Of a stretch of 64,000 nt of DNA, positions 34,366 to 44,079 are shown piece by piece; the first letter of the stretch is position 1; each line of letters opens with the position of its first letter. Source of the DNA: CAZIOH01 sp964540815 (lineage in GTDB: Bacteria > Myxococcota_A > Polyangia > Fen-1088). The translations under genes and the position numbers were made by a program. Below the pieces are notes generated by a model. That model was not told the origin of the DNA. It ran no database searches and saw only the letters and a program-made list of their open reading frames with translations. The DNA is taken from positions 1-64,000 of the forward strand of contig CAZIOH010000030.1 of assembly GCA_964540815.1 (NCBI GenBank). Reading direction: 5' to 3'.

Positions 34366-35979
34366 TCAAAATGTGACCCACGAATTGCTGCAGTCGCGCG
34401 GGGCGACCGGCGCCGCTGGCGCAGAATCGGCAAGATCGGGAGAATCGGGAGAACCGGGGGCGGAGAGCCGGTCGATCTGGATGTCCACGCCGCTCGGAAC
34501 GAAGCTGACCGGGCCGGGACCGAGGGTGATGTCGGCGTCGGTGCAGGTCCCACCCGGTGGCTGATCGAACACCACGTTGTCGAGCGTGAGCCCGAGCGGA
34601 TGGGCCGCGTCCCGGCCCCGCAGTGTCAAGACGCCCCCGCCGAGGACGTGGAGGTTGCGCACCAGGATATCCGCGAAGTCGGGGACCAGGTTTCCGGCGG
34701 CCGAACTGTAGAACGGGTCGAACACCAGGGGTCGCTTCACCCCCCGCATGCAGACGTCGGTGTAGCTGATTCCCCGCACGAGGCCACCGCGCCCGAGGTC
34801 GGACTTGATGCGAATCCCGTTGTCGGTTCCATCGAGCGACAGGTCGCAGACCCGCACGTTTCGCACGCCGCCGTTGGTCTCGCTGCCGATCGACATCCCA
34901 TGCCCGCGCCCGAAGTGGTTGTGCGCGATGATGAGGCCGTCGACCGGGCCCGCGCCCTTGACGGCGACGTTGTCGTCCCCCGTGCTGATCGTGCAGTACG
35001 CAATCACGCCGTTGCGGGTGGCGGAGGGATCGACGCCGTCGGTGTTCGGCGCGGACGGCGGGGTGGAGATGGTGATCCCCCAGACCTTGAAGCCGACGGT
35101 TCCCTGCAGGACCACATGGAACTTGGGCGAGTTGCGCAAGGTCACCCCGAACAGCGTGAAGTCCGTCCCGCCGTTGGTCTGGACCAGTCGGGGCGCCGCC
35201 AGCTCTCCGCCGTACATCGACTCGAGCTGCCACCAGGTGGAGCTCCCTCCGACCAGGGGCTCGCCACCGCGTCCATCGATGGTCCCTGCCCCCACCACCG
35301 CGGACCCGGCGGTGGTGGACGCGTTGATGAGCGCGCGGCAACTGGCGTTGCCGGTGCCGTTGCCGCCGCACAGCCCCGAGCCGGGGCGGAAGTCGAAGTC
35401 CCGCGGATCGCGGGAGGCGAACAGGGTGACCCCCGCGTCGATCCACAGCGCCACCCCGTCGCGCAGGGCGAGCGGCGCCGAGACGAACGCCGTGAAGGCG
35501 CCGCTCTCGTCGGACGCGAGCCGCACCGACTGACCAGCGGGACAGCCGTCGATCGCGGCCTGGATCGCCGCCGTGTCGAGGCTCGTCTCGTCCGACGGAC
35601 CTCCGGTGGGCAGCGTGGATCTAGTCGCGCGCACGGTCGCACAGGCCGGAGGAATGGTCGGCGCGTCCCCGATGGCATCACACGAGGTGTCGAGGGCCGT
35701 CGCCCCCCCGGCACCGGCCCCCGCACCAGAGACGCCCGAGACGACTGGCGTGGTCCCGGCCGCGCCCGCCATCGCGCCGCCCAGGCCTACGCCGTGCACC
35801 GCATCCCCCCCGCTCGCCGCCGCCAGGGGCTTGTCGTGTCCACACGCGCTGGCGACAAGCGCGCCGAGGAGGCCGAGCGCCGCGGCAATCCGCGTGGCCC
35901 CGAGCGGCCCGTCAGTGCTGGGCGAAAGTTGTCGGTGGATGGAGCCGAAAGACAGCAGGGTCAGCATTGGGGTCGGCAT
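34366..35979 (-). CDS. GH28 polygalacturonase-type lipoprotein
   Basis: A 537-residue secreted glycoside hydrolase. The signal ends in the lipobox LVASAC, and a Gly/Ala linker precedes the beta-helix. All four GH28 catalytic blocks are present: N312-T-D-G, D335-D336 in STGDDNVAVK, H360 in GRGHGMSIGSE, and R390-I-K in GIRIKSD. These hydrolyse galacturonan or rhamnogalacturonan by inversion. The ATG at 35977-35979 is chosen; the frame also has a TTG five codons upstream and an ATG four codons downstream. It starts the run of plant-wall enzymes and is separated from the PKS gene by 168 bases with no visible feature. Confidence 0.92.
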   Translation of the reverse strand: MPTPMLTLLSFGSIHRQLSPSTDGPLGATRIAAALGLLGALVASACGHDKPLAAASGGDAVHGVGLGGAMAGAAGTTPVVSGVSGAGAGAGGATALDTSCDAIGDAPTIPPACATVRATRSTLPTGGPSDETSLDTAAIQAAIDGCPAGQSVRLASDESGAFTAFVSAPLALRDGVALWIDAGVTLFASRDPRDFDFRPGSGLCGGNGTGNASCRALINASTTAGSAVVGAGTIDGRGGEPLVGGSSTWWQLESMYGGELAAPRLVQTNGGTDFTLFGVTLRNSPKFHVVLQGTVGFKVWGITISTPPSAPNTDGVDPSATRNGVIAYCTISTGDDNVAVKGAGPVDGLIIAHNHFGRGHGMSIGSETNGGVRNVRVCDLSLDGTDNGIRIKSDLGRGGLVRGISYTDVCMRGVKRPLVFDPFYSSAAGNLVPDFADILVRNLHVLGGGVLTLRGRDAAHPLGLTLDNVVFDQPPGGTCTDADITLGPGPVSFVPSGVDIQIDRLSAPGSPDSPDLADSAPAAPVAPRDCSNSWVTF

Positions 35980-36073
35980 GGGGAACGAGGACAAGGTGTC
36001 TCGACCCGGCTCCCACGGTTCGCCGCGCGCGCTTCCAGTGTTGAGAACCCCCGGTCGGGACAGATTGGTGCCC

Positions 36074-36291
36074 CTAGTCCCCTGGAACAGTGAATTCTTG
36101 AAAACCCTTCACTGTTCCAGGGACTAGCAGCCCGTGGTGGAAGTCGGACCGAGCCGAAATGGGCGCGGCGAGGCCGGGTGCAAGGAGCAGCGAAGCGCGG
36201 AATACCGGCGGTATTCAAGCGAGCGGCGACGCCGCAGACGGCCTTGCCCCCGCCCGTTTCGGCGACGCGGAGACTCACCACGGGCTGCTAG
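36074..36291. mobile_element. Compound CTAG-bounded inverted-repeat (MITE-like) element
   Basis: Two adjacent hairpins share a CTAG. In the first, 36074-36094 pairs with 36108-36127 (TTCACTGTTCCAGGGACTAG) with one bulged base. In the second, CTAGCAGCCCGTGGTG at 36124-36139 is the exact inverted copy of 36276-36291; inner arms 36153-36165 and 36251-36263 match in 12 of 13 positions, and a central GAATACC/GGTATTC stem has a three-base loop (36200-36216). The whole 218 bases contains no gene. It looks like non-autonomous transposable DNA. CTAG junctions are the target preference of some IS5-type elements, an inference only. The remainder of the 457-base gap shows nothing else. Confidence 0.65.
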
Positions 36292-36436
36292 GTCCGTCAG
36301 GCTTGTCGAGGTCGCAAACTCCTGCGGCCCCGCATCTTGGCGGGCAAATACCAACCGACCGGCTATTGTCTTACGTATCACGGTCCGCGTCACGTATGCA
36401 TCACCTCATTTGCGCTTCGCGATTGGAGGAGGCCAC

Positions 36437-36859
36437 ATGATCACCGAGAGATCCGCCCCCGTCCGTCAGTATCCCGTGATCCGGGAATACATGACGTCCG
36501 CGCCCCACACGATCGGTCGCAAGCAGTCGCTGGCGGCGGCCGCCGAGGCGATGCACCGACATCAGGTCCGCCATCTCCCGGTGCTCGACGGGAATCACGT
36601 GGTGGGCGTGCTGTCCGAACGCGATCTCCTGCTGGTGGAGTCGCTCCCGGGCGTGAAGGCGGCCGTCGTGATGGTCGAGGACGCCATGGTCGAGGACCCC
36701 TACATGGTCACGCCGGACACGCCGGTAGGCGAGGTCATCGAGACCATGATCCAGCGGAAGCTCGGCTCGGTGCTGGTCGGCGAGGAACAGCGGGTGGTCG
36801 GCGTCTTCACCCACATCGACGCCCTGCGCGCGCTGCACGAGCAGCTCGAGCGACCCTGA
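36437..36859 (+). CDS. CBS-domain pair protein
   Basis: A 140-residue protein made of two CBS motifs (a Bateman module): VIREYMTSAPHTIGRKQSLAA and HHQ-type RHLPVLDGNHVVGVLSERDLL in the first, then VEDAMVEDPYMVTPDTPVGE and GSVLVGEEQRVVGVFTHID in the second. Such stand-alone modules bind adenine nucleotides and regulate partner proteins. A GGAGGAGG ribosome binding site fixes the ATG at 36437. It converges with the PL3 gene, 30 bases apart, and shows no functional link with the plant-wall genes around it. Confidence 0.9.
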   Translation: MITERSAPVRQYPVIREYMTSAPHTIGRKQSLAAAAEAMHRHQVRHLPVLDGNHVVGVLSERDLLLVESLPGVKAAVVMVEDAMVEDPYMVTPDTPVGEVIETMIQRKLGSVLVGEEQRVVGVFTHIDALRALHEQLERP

Positions 36860-36889
36860 CCAGCAGCGGATGAGAAGCGGATGGTCCGT

Positions 36890-38542
36890 TCAGAACCACT
36901 GTGACTGACAGTCCCAGACCGTCCAGCTGGTCGAGGACTGCTGGTAGTAACCCGGCTTGAGCACGCACATGCAGTACTTCCCCGAGCTGTCCTTGCCCCA
37001 CGACCACTGCGTGGTGCAGGTTCCGTTGCTGGTGACGGTGGCGGTGGCGCTGGCGGTGTTGGTGGCGGCGAAGTGGGCGGCGGTGGCGGTGTCGACCGGC
37101 AAGGTGCACGAGGCCCCGCCCCCGTCGGCATACTTCCCGGCAGCGCAGCCCACCTGTTTGAACCCGTAAGAGCCGGGGGAGCAGCCCTTGAGGCAGCTCT
37201 CGAAGCCGGTCACGCAGGCGGTGGCGGTCGCGCCGGTCTTCACCGAATTCGGTCCCGGACAGGGGATGTCGGTCGAGACCGCTCCGGCCACCTTGTCGAC
37301 GAGCGCGTGCGCGTCGGTGGCCTTGTACACGCAGTTGGCGCTCGGGCCCTCGCCCACCGCGTTGGCCCCGACGGTGGCGTCGTTGTCGCTGCCAGGCTGG
37401 TAGACGTGGCAGATCTGGGGCGTGCGGTAGGTGCAGATGTTGGTGAGGGTCGCCGTATCGTTGGTGCTCACGCCCACCACCTGCCCCACGCCGACCGCCA
37501 CCACGTTGCTCACCTTGATCATCCGCTTCGACGAGGTGGGCCCGCAGCCGCCGCCCATGCCACACGAGCGGATGAGCTTGCCGGCGGTCTCGACATAGAC
37601 ATTGTCGATGACCACCGTGGTGTTGTTGCCGTTGTGCTGCAGGGTCTTGTCGCGGGCGTTCTTGAAGCCGCTGTTGGAGATGGTGACCGTCGCGTTGTCG
37701 CCGAGGGCGCTGATGGCGTCGTCGCAGATGTAGGGGAACCAGACGTTGTCGATGGTGCAGCTGCCCTTGCAGTGAATCCCGTCGCCGACCTTGTTGCCCA
37801 TGATGACGTTCTTCACGGTGCCGCCGTCCGCCACCTCGATCAGCGCGTCGGTGCTGGACTGGTCTCCGGTCGAGCAATCGTTGAGCGTCCCATCGTGCAA
37901 GGCCATCTTCCCGTCGTAGACGCCGGTCACCATCTTGGTGCCGGTGATCATCACGGGCGTTCCGGTCGCCGTGGGCCAGGTCGGGATCTTACAGGTCGGC
38001 GAGACCATCACGGCCGGACCGGCACCGCCGGTCGCGACCGCCGCGGCGCCGGCTGCGCCACCGGTCGCCCCGCCCTGGCCTGACTTGCCGGCGGTGGCGC
38101 CAGGCCCGCCTCCCGACCCGCCGGACGAAACCGGGTTGCCGGCGCCACCCGAGCCGACGGCCCCCCCGGAGCTCACGGTGCCCCCCGACCCTGAACCTGG
38201 ACCGGCCCCGCCGGATTCGGAGAGGCCTGGGCGGCCGCCCGTGCCCGTGCTCACGCCCACGCCACCGCTTCCGGAGCTGGTCGTCGCCGTGGAGCCACCC
38301 GTCCCGCTCGAGGTCGCGCCCCCCGAGGAGCTTGGAGCGAGGCTGCCGCCGGTGCCGAGGTCGGGCGACCCGGCGCCGCCGGAACCACCGCAGCCGGCCG
38401 CCGCGAGGCCGAGGGTGAGCAGGCTGAGAGCAAACAGTGGCTTGCAAAAAGCTCCAGCTCCGCGCGACCGCGTGGCCGCCGAACCCCGAACCTGGACGTC
38501 GGGGGCCAATGGGCCCCTCGGCGCGAATCGTCTCGTCAACAT
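36890..38542 (-). CDS. PL3 pectate lyase lipoprotein
   Basis: A 550-residue secreted lyase. After a basic leader the lipobox ends LAAAGC near residue 51, then a Gly/Ser/Thr/Ala linker of about 130 residues. The catalytic beta-helix (about 180-400) has the PL3 blocks VGDGIHCKGSCTIDNVWF, ICDDAISAL and KNARDKTLQHNGN. A cysteine-rich C-terminal region (about 400-550) with QWSWGKDSSGKYCMC and WTVWDCQSQWF may be a binding module. PL3 enzymes cut polygalacturonate by calcium-dependent beta-elimination. GGAGG precedes the ATG. It is divergent from the PL9 gene. Confidence 0.9.
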   Translation of the reverse strand: MLTRRFAPRGPLAPDVQVRGSAATRSRGAGAFCKPLFALSLLTLGLAAAGCGGSGGAGSPDLGTGGSLAPSSSGGATSSGTGGSTATTSSGSGGVGVSTGTGGRPGLSESGGAGPGSGSGGTVSSGGAVGSGGAGNPVSSGGSGGGPGATAGKSGQGGATGGAAGAAAVATGGAGPAVMVSPTCKIPTWPTATGTPVMITGTKMVTGVYDGKMALHDGTLNDCSTGDQSSTDALIEVADGGTVKNVIMGNKVGDGIHCKGSCTIDNVWFPYICDDAISALGDNATVTISNSGFKNARDKTLQHNGNNTTVVIDNVYVETAGKLIRSCGMGGGCGPTSSKRMIKVSNVVAVGVGQVVGVSTNDTATLTNICTYRTPQICHVYQPGSDNDATVGANAVGEGPSANCVYKATDAHALVDKVAGAVSTDIPCPGPNSVKTGATATACVTGFESCLKGCSPGSYGFKQVGCAAGKYADGGGASCTLPVDTATAAHFAATNTASATATVTSNGTCTTQWSWGKDSSGKYCMCVLKPGYYQQSSTSWTVWDCQSQWF

Positions 38543-38925
38543 CGTTGCCTCCGGCTCGTCATCGAAATGGGATCTGTGGGCGAGCTCCCCGCACGAAGTC
38601 CTCAGCCGTCAGGAGCGGCGCGTTCACGCACAAAGGTCGCGCGCCGACTTCGAAATGGCTCACGCAGCCGGCGGATTCCGAGGAATCTGGCTCGACCGCC
38701 CGTCTCGGCGGCCTCGGCTCGGCGTGCGCGTCACGGTCACGCCCGGTGAAAGACCCGATCCGCGACACGGCGTGAGCCGTCGAGGCGGCCCCCGGCGACT
38801 CTTCCGGGTGTCCCTCTCAGAGAGGGCCGGGCCGGGCAATCGGGCGCGTCGTCGAACGGCGCGCGCGGCCACAGCCGTGCGTCCCGCGCCCCCCATTTTC
38901 GTCACCTGTCGAGCCGGAGGCCCTG
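38543..38925. other. Gene-free divergent region between two pectate lyase genes
   Basis: A 383-base gap whose two flanking genes (PL3 on minus, PL9 on plus) both act on pectin, so a shared regulatory region is likely. I see ribosome binding sites at both ends but no clear promoter, palindromic operator or hairpin. Confidence 0.5.
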
Positions 38926-40404
38926 ATGCTGAAGCGAAGTGCGTTCCCCGCGTTGTTGTGTTCGTCGTGGCTGCTGTTGATCGGATGCGGCGGCTCGTCG
39001 AGCTCGGGGACCACCGACGGCACCGGAGGCGCCGGGACCGGCACGGGAAACGGCAACGGCTCGGGCGGTCAGACCCAGGCCGGCTCCGGGGGGGCGGGGG
39101 CGGTGGCGAGCGCGGGGAGTGGCTCTGGCGGTAGCGCCACCGTGCCGGCCGGCAGCGGCGGCGCCCCGGCTCCCTCCGGCTCGAGCGGCGGTGCCGGTCC
39201 GCAACCCACGGGCTCGGGAGGCTCCCCGGTCGTGGGCACGGGCGGTGCGGCGTCGCCGAGCGGTTCGGGCGGAGCGGCTGGCCCGGCGGGCACCGGCGGT
39301 GCCAAGAGCGGGGGCGGCGGCGGCAGCGCAGGTGGTGCCGCGGCGACCGGCATGGGGGGTGGCGGTGGCCCTGCCGCCTCGGGCAACGAGTTCTGGATCT
39401 CGCCCACCGGCAAGGACACGAACCCTGGGACCAAGGACGCGCCGCTCTTCACCCTCTGCGACGACGATCTCAAGGCCGGGGCCTGCTACAAGGTCTGTCC
39501 GACCGGGGGCGGCTGCATGGCGGGCGGCGCCACCATTTGGGTCATGGACGGGACGTACAAGTACGGCACGGTGACCCAGAAGATCGGCTCCACCAAGCTC
39601 GGCACCGCCACCGCGCCCTACAACGTGTTCGCGGTGGCCGGCGCCGCCCCGGTGTTCGACTTCACGGGGCAGCCGGTGGCCGCGACCAGCCGAGGCATCC
39701 AGTTGCAAGGCGACTACTGGCACATCAAGGGAATCACCGTGATGAACGCCGGCGACTCCGGGATCTTCGTGATGGGCAACCACGACACCATCGAGCTGTG
39801 CTCGGCCACCCGCAACAACGACACCGGAATCATGATCGGCGTCAACTCGAGCCGCTCCCCCTCCGGGACCTACAACACCATCCTGAACTGCGACTCTTAC
39901 CAGAACAACGATCCCGTCACCATGGGCGCCAACGCGGACGGCTTCGGGGCCAAGGAGAACTCCGGCGAGGGGAACGTCTTCGACGGCTGTCGCTCCTGGG
40001 ACAACGCGGATGACGGCTTCGATTTCTACGGGTGGGCTTCACCCGTCACCGTGAAGAACTCCTGGGCCTTCAACGAGGGCGGCACGACCGCTGGGAGTCA
40101 GAGCAACGGCAACGGGTTCAAGATGGGCGGCAACAAGGTGTCGGCGGTGCACGTGATGTCCAACCTCTTTGCCTTCGACAACAACGGCAACGGCGGACAC
40201 AAGGCCGACTGGGGCTTCACCAACAACAGCAACCCGGCCTCGATGACCTGCACCGGCTGCGCCTCCTGGAACAACGCCGGGGGCACCTTCGAGAAGATCG
40301 CCCACGTCAACGACGTCGCCGCTCCGACCGGCGTCACCGCCGCCAAGGCCGCCGCCGCCAAGCGCAACCCCGACGGCAGCCTGCCCGACATCACCAAGCT
40401 CTGA
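38926..40404 (+). CDS. PL9-like pectate lyase lipoprotein
   Basis: A 492-residue secreted right-handed beta-helix lyase. The lipobox is LLLIGC (C21), followed by about 130 residues of Gly/Ser/Ala linker. The catalytic part starts EFWISPTGKDTNPGTKDAP, as in PelL/PelX-type enzymes, and carries the family core ANADGFGAKENSGEGNVF, then DGCRSWDNADDGFDFYGW and SNGNGFKMGG. PL9 enzymes use calcium and a lysine base to cut polygalacturonate by beta-elimination. GGAGG lies five bases before the ATG. No binding module follows the catalytic region. Confidence 0.88.
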   Translation: MLKRSAFPALLCSSWLLLIGCGGSSSSGTTDGTGGAGTGTGNGNGSGGQTQAGSGGAGAVASAGSGSGGSATVPAGSGGAPAPSGSSGGAGPQPTGSGGSPVVGTGGAASPSGSGGAAGPAGTGGAKSGGGGGSAGGAAATGMGGGGGPAASGNEFWISPTGKDTNPGTKDAPLFTLCDDDLKAGACYKVCPTGGGCMAGGATIWVMDGTYKYGTVTQKIGSTKLGTATAPYNVFAVAGAAPVFDFTGQPVAATSRGIQLQGDYWHIKGITVMNAGDSGIFVMGNHDTIELCSATRNNDTGIMIGVNSSRSPSGTYNTILNCDSYQNNDPVTMGANADGFGAKENSGEGNVFDGCRSWDNADDGFDFYGWASPVTVKNSWAFNEGGTTAGSQSNGNGFKMGGNKVSAVHVMSNLFAFDNNGNGGHKADWGFTNNSNPASMTCTGCASWNNAGGTFEKIAHVNDVAAPTGVTAAKAAAAKRNPDGSLPDITKL

Positions 40405-40561
40405 TGGAGCTATCGGCGGTGAGCAGCCGGTCAGTTCGGCCAACGTCCTCATGTCTCGATGGTCGATCACGACCAAGGCGCGGGCCCTGCCAGGACACGG
40501 GCATGGCACCGCGTCGACCGGGCCGGCAACAACCCCGCCCCCGGTTACTGATAGGAGGGCG

Positions 40562-41467
40562 TCAGCGGATGAACCGGACGTCGTCGATCCACAGCTCGAA
40601 GTTGTTGGGGGCGGTTGGCATCACGGTGAAGTCGGCGTTCACCTGGATGGCGAATCCCACGAGGTGCTTCAGGTCGAGCATCATGACCGGGTTGTAGCCG
40701 GAGCAGTACTTGTCTTGCTTCGCGTCTGCGAAGAGAATATCGAAGCGCTTCCAGGTCGTATCGATCTGGGTCGTCATGTACTTGGGGTAGTTCGGGTCGT
40801 CGCTGGTCGAGGACAGCTTCACGATGTACGGGCTGCAGCCGTTGGGGAATCCACAGAGGGAGTTGGTGCAGGTGAAGTAACTGGGATCGAGCGTCGTCGG
40901 GTCGGCCTGGGCGTCCGAGAAGACATCCGGAAACTTGACCTGGACGAACTTCACTGGGGCCGCGGCCTTGGCCCAGAAGGAGACGCCCTTGTACTTGGAG
41001 GCATCGTAGGTGCCCTTCACCATGGGCTTGACCTGGGCAACGAAGTCGGTGGCGGCGGCAGCGCCGAAGCCCGAGAAGCCGGTGGCCTTCACGTGAAAGG
41101 CGCCCCCGCCAGAGCACGCGGGGTTCCCACCTGTCTTGTCGATCGGGTAGGCCACCGTTGGGTCCTTGCTCTTTGGAGGATCGAACGTCCCGAAATCGTC
41201 ACCGTAGACGTACCACCCCCCCGATCGACCGTCTGCCGGATGGTCACCATTGTCGTCGGTGAACTCGGCGATCAGATCGTCGGGGTTGTCCGATCCACAG
41301 CTCACGACCGCGCTTCCTCCGGCGCCCCCAGTGCCGCCCCCGGGACCCGCCCCCCCCGTGCCAGACTTGATGGGTGAATCCGTGGCACATGCCGCGACAA
41401 GAAACCCAAAGACGATCGAAGAAATAGGCACGATCATCCTTGAGCGCAACGGGAACAATTCGGTCAT
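40562..41467 (-). CDS. Lipoprotein with carbohydrate-binding-like module
   Basis: A 301-residue secreted protein with lipobox FLVAAC and a short Gly-rich linker. The single domain (about 57-300) reads GGWYVYGDD, GFSGFGAA, YKGVSFWAKA and, at the end, FELWIDDVRFI, the jelly-roll pattern seen in carbohydrate-binding or CIA30-like modules. It is clearly related to the N-terminal module of the GH8 protein encoded 60 bases upstream on the same strand (TGWWYVYAA, YSGFGAGF, YSGISFKIK, YDLWVDDVQL). No catalytic residues are evident. It probably binds polysaccharide at the cell surface beside the GH8 enzyme. Confidence 0.78.
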   Translation of the reverse strand: MTELFPLRSRMIVPISSIVFGFLVAACATDSPIKSGTGGAGPGGGTGGAGGSAVVSCGSDNPDDLIAEFTDDNGDHPADGRSGGWYVYGDDFGTFDPPKSKDPTVAYPIDKTGGNPACSGGGAFHVKATGFSGFGAAAATDFVAQVKPMVKGTYDASKYKGVSFWAKAAAPVKFVQVKFPDVFSDAQADPTTLDPSYFTCTNSLCGFPNGCSPYIVKLSSTSDDPNYPKYMTTQIDTTWKRFDILFADAKQDKYCSGYNPVMMLDLKHLVGFAIQVNADFTVMPTAPNNFELWIDDVRFIR

Positions 41468-41527
41468 CGAGATTCCAGTCGTTAGGGAGGGGGAGGGCTC
41501 GGGATTCGGGTCCAGACGGCCAACGCG

Positions 41528-43858
41528 CTACAGCGGGTGGAGATTCCCTGTCATCGTGAGAAGAGTCAGCAACCCGACGGTTGCGTTGTAGTAGGAGTAG
41601 GTCGTTTTCTTCGGGTCCTTGGTGGCATCGTCGCCCATGGAGCCTCGGTTGACGAGATCGAGGACGAGTTGATAGCCCGCATCCAGGAACGTCTTGTATT
41701 GAGCGTCTGCCATGGCACCGACCGCCGCGGTTCCGATGATTGACGCGGAGTTCACCACGGCGCTTGCGGCGTTTCCGTTGGACGGCGTGTACTTGTCCGA
41801 GATGCGCCCAATTCCATTCATCCCTGCGTTGGCATTGGTGGCAAAGAACTTGATGATCTTTCCAGAGAGGTAAGTCTTCGCCTCGGCCGTTCCGTTCCAG
41901 CAGTAGTCCGTTCCGATTCGCCACGGAATTCGATGCGAGTCGTACTGATAGAGCACGTCCTCCCCGGGGTTTTGAGAGCCAGAATTCGTTGCGATGGTCG
42001 TACAATTCGAACCACACCACGCGGCGTAGAGCCCGTTCGAGCTGGTCGGTGAGATGTTGTTGAGGAGCGTGTAGGTTCCGGATGCGAGGCCATTCCAGGC
42101 GGAAGCGTTCGCGGTGTCCGCCTTGGCGAACTCTCGGTACCAGGCCGGCGCGAAATAGGACGGGTTGGTTGGATCGGACATCGAGTAGTTGCTTCCGCCC
42201 TTGATGAACGAACCCGACATGTCGTGCGCCAGGACGGCGTGCATCAAGTTCAAGGCCAGGGCGCCGTAACCACCGGTAGGCCACTTCTTCGAGGCCTCCA
42301 GCATGGCGAAAGCCGCGTCCTCATCCGCGTCCGTCGCGGTTCCCTGGCTCGAGGAGATCCAGGTCATGAGAGGTCCGTCGGAGGTTGCTTGCATGGTCTT
42401 CCAGTAGGTCCACAGGCCGTCGAACAGGGGCTGGTCATTCATGTAGACCGCGAGAAGCATTCCGTAGCCGATGCCCTCGGAGACTGTGTCATTGTTGTTT
42501 TCTGGGCGCTGCACCCGCATGCCGCCGCCCGCGGAGACGACGAAGGTTCGTTTCCAAAGGTTGTACGCGTTGACCAGGTACTTCCCGAGGGCACCGGTTG
42601 GCTTGGTGCATGAACCAACCGGGCCATCGTTCGGGAATCCCGGTCGCGATGGTGCCAACGTCGAGTCGTCCTTCACGAGTTGCACGTCGTCCACCCAGAG
42701 GTCGTAAGTTCCGGGAGTCGAGCCGGATGGTGTTGGGAACCCGGCATCGCCATAAATGGAGAACTGAATCCCAAGGACGTTGGATGGGATGAACTTCGGG
42801 GCCTGACACAGGGCGCCCGCGGGGCAGACCATGCCGCTCCCCACGGCGGGGAGCCAGCGCGGAACCAGGCTGCCAAATGGGACGTAGAACGTCTGCCACG
42901 AGGAAGAGATATCGCTGGCCATCCAGGGGGCATTCAGCATTTGCCCGCGGGTGTTGTAGAGGTCGATGGTCGTGGTGGCGGCCGTTCCGCCCGAGGTGGC
43001 GGGTTGATTCTCCTTGGTCAGCATCTCGAAGAAGACCGCGGGCGGCGTTCCGCTCCCGGACTTGATCTTGAAGCTGATGCCCGAATAGGCGCTCAGATCG
43101 TACGCCGTCTTCACCATCGATGGCGGCTGCATGGGCAAGAATCCCGCACCGAAGCCCGAGTAGTTGTTCGGGGCCGTGCCGAAGCCCTTGCCCGTCGAAT
43201 GGAGGGCGTACTTGTTACACATCGCGGTGTCCCCAGAGGCCTCGACTGCTATGGGGCCTGTGACATTCGGGGGGGTTTGGACACCACCAGGCGCGGTCGC
43301 CGCATAGACGTACCACCAGCCCGTACGGACGGGAGTTCCCTGCTTGATCATGACCCCCGAGCCTTCCTCGAAATCGGAGATCATGTCCGGGTTCGTCGAT
43401 GCACAGCTTCGGGCTGGACCGCCACCTGCACCACCACCCGTCCCTGGGGTCCCGCCGCCGGTGCCAGCCGGTGTCCCGCCGCCGGTCCCACCCGGCGTAC
43501 CGTTCCCGCCCGTTCCGGCTGGCGTGCCGTTTCCGCCCGTGCCGCTCGGCGTGCCGCCTCCGCCTGTGCCGCTCGGGTTGCCGGCGCCGCCGCTGCCGGT
43601 TGGGGTGCCGGTCCCGCCGGTGCCCGTCGGGGTCCCGGTGCCGCCGCTTCCGTTCGACACGCCACCGCCGCCGGTGCCGCCGCCGGGGTTACCGGTCCCC
43701 CCGGAGCCCGGGTTTCCGCTGCCTCCGGTTCCGCCCCCCGCGCTGGTGCCGCTCGCGGAGCATCCGGCGAGGGCCAGTCCGGCGACGGCGAGGGTCAGGG
43801 TGGTGGCTGGGGTCAGGAAACGGGAGAGGCGGCGTCGCGGGGATGGTCGTTGCTGCAT
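41528..43858 (-). CDS. GH8 glucanase lipoprotein with N-terminal binding module
   Basis: A 776-residue secreted enzyme. Signal with lipobox LALAGC, then a striking linker of GTGGxGTP-type repeats (about 35-150), a carbohydrate-binding-like domain (about 155-400), and a C-terminal GH8 domain (about 415-776). GH8 motifs: general acid E461 in VSEGIGYGMLLAV, TDADEDAAFAML near 510, and YDSHRIPWRI near 642. GH8 members cut cellulose, lichenan, chitosan or xylan; an endoglucanase is likeliest in this context. GGAGA precedes the ATG at 43856-43858. The downstream gene is its stand-alone binding-module relative. Confidence 0.9.
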   Translation of the reverse strand: MQQRPSPRRRLSRFLTPATTLTLAVAGLALAGCSASGTSAGGGTGGSGNPGSGGTGNPGGGTGGGGVSNGSGGTGTPTGTGGTGTPTGSGGAGNPSGTGGGGTPSGTGGNGTPAGTGGNGTPGGTGGGTPAGTGGGTPGTGGGAGGGPARSCASTNPDMISDFEEGSGVMIKQGTPVRTGWWYVYAATAPGGVQTPPNVTGPIAVEASGDTAMCNKYALHSTGKGFGTAPNNYSGFGAGFLPMQPPSMVKTAYDLSAYSGISFKIKSGSGTPPAVFFEMLTKENQPATSGGTAATTTIDLYNTRGQMLNAPWMASDISSSWQTFYVPFGSLVPRWLPAVGSGMVCPAGALCQAPKFIPSNVLGIQFSIYGDAGFPTPSGSTPGTYDLWVDDVQLVKDDSTLAPSRPGFPNDGPVGSCTKPTGALGKYLVNAYNLWKRTFVVSAGGGMRVQRPENNNDTVSEGIGYGMLLAVYMNDQPLFDGLWTYWKTMQATSDGPLMTWISSSQGTATDADEDAAFAMLEASKKWPTGGYGALALNLMHAVLAHDMSGSFIKGGSNYSMSDPTNPSYFAPAWYREFAKADTANASAWNGLASGTYTLLNNISPTSSNGLYAAWCGSNCTTIATNSGSQNPGEDVLYQYDSHRIPWRIGTDYCWNGTAEAKTYLSGKIIKFFATNANAGMNGIGRISDKYTPSNGNAASAVVNSASIIGTAAVGAMADAQYKTFLDAGYQLVLDLVNRGSMGDDATKDPKKTTYSYYNATVGLLTLLTMTGNLHPL

Positions 43859-44079
43859 CGAAGGGTCTCCTAGTCGAGCTTGGGGGGGGGAGCCCGGGCG
43901 GCCGGGACGGGGCATGCTGCGGGTGCTGCTTGGACGGACGAGCGCCGGCTTTGGTGCCGGGCGCTGGGGGGGATCCGCCACGGCGCACCGTAGGTGCACC
44001 GTGTAGGGAAACGGCATTCTAGCGCTGGTTGGAAAACGTCAAGCGCCAAAGCAGGCTCCCGCGCGAGGCCGGTTGGGGC

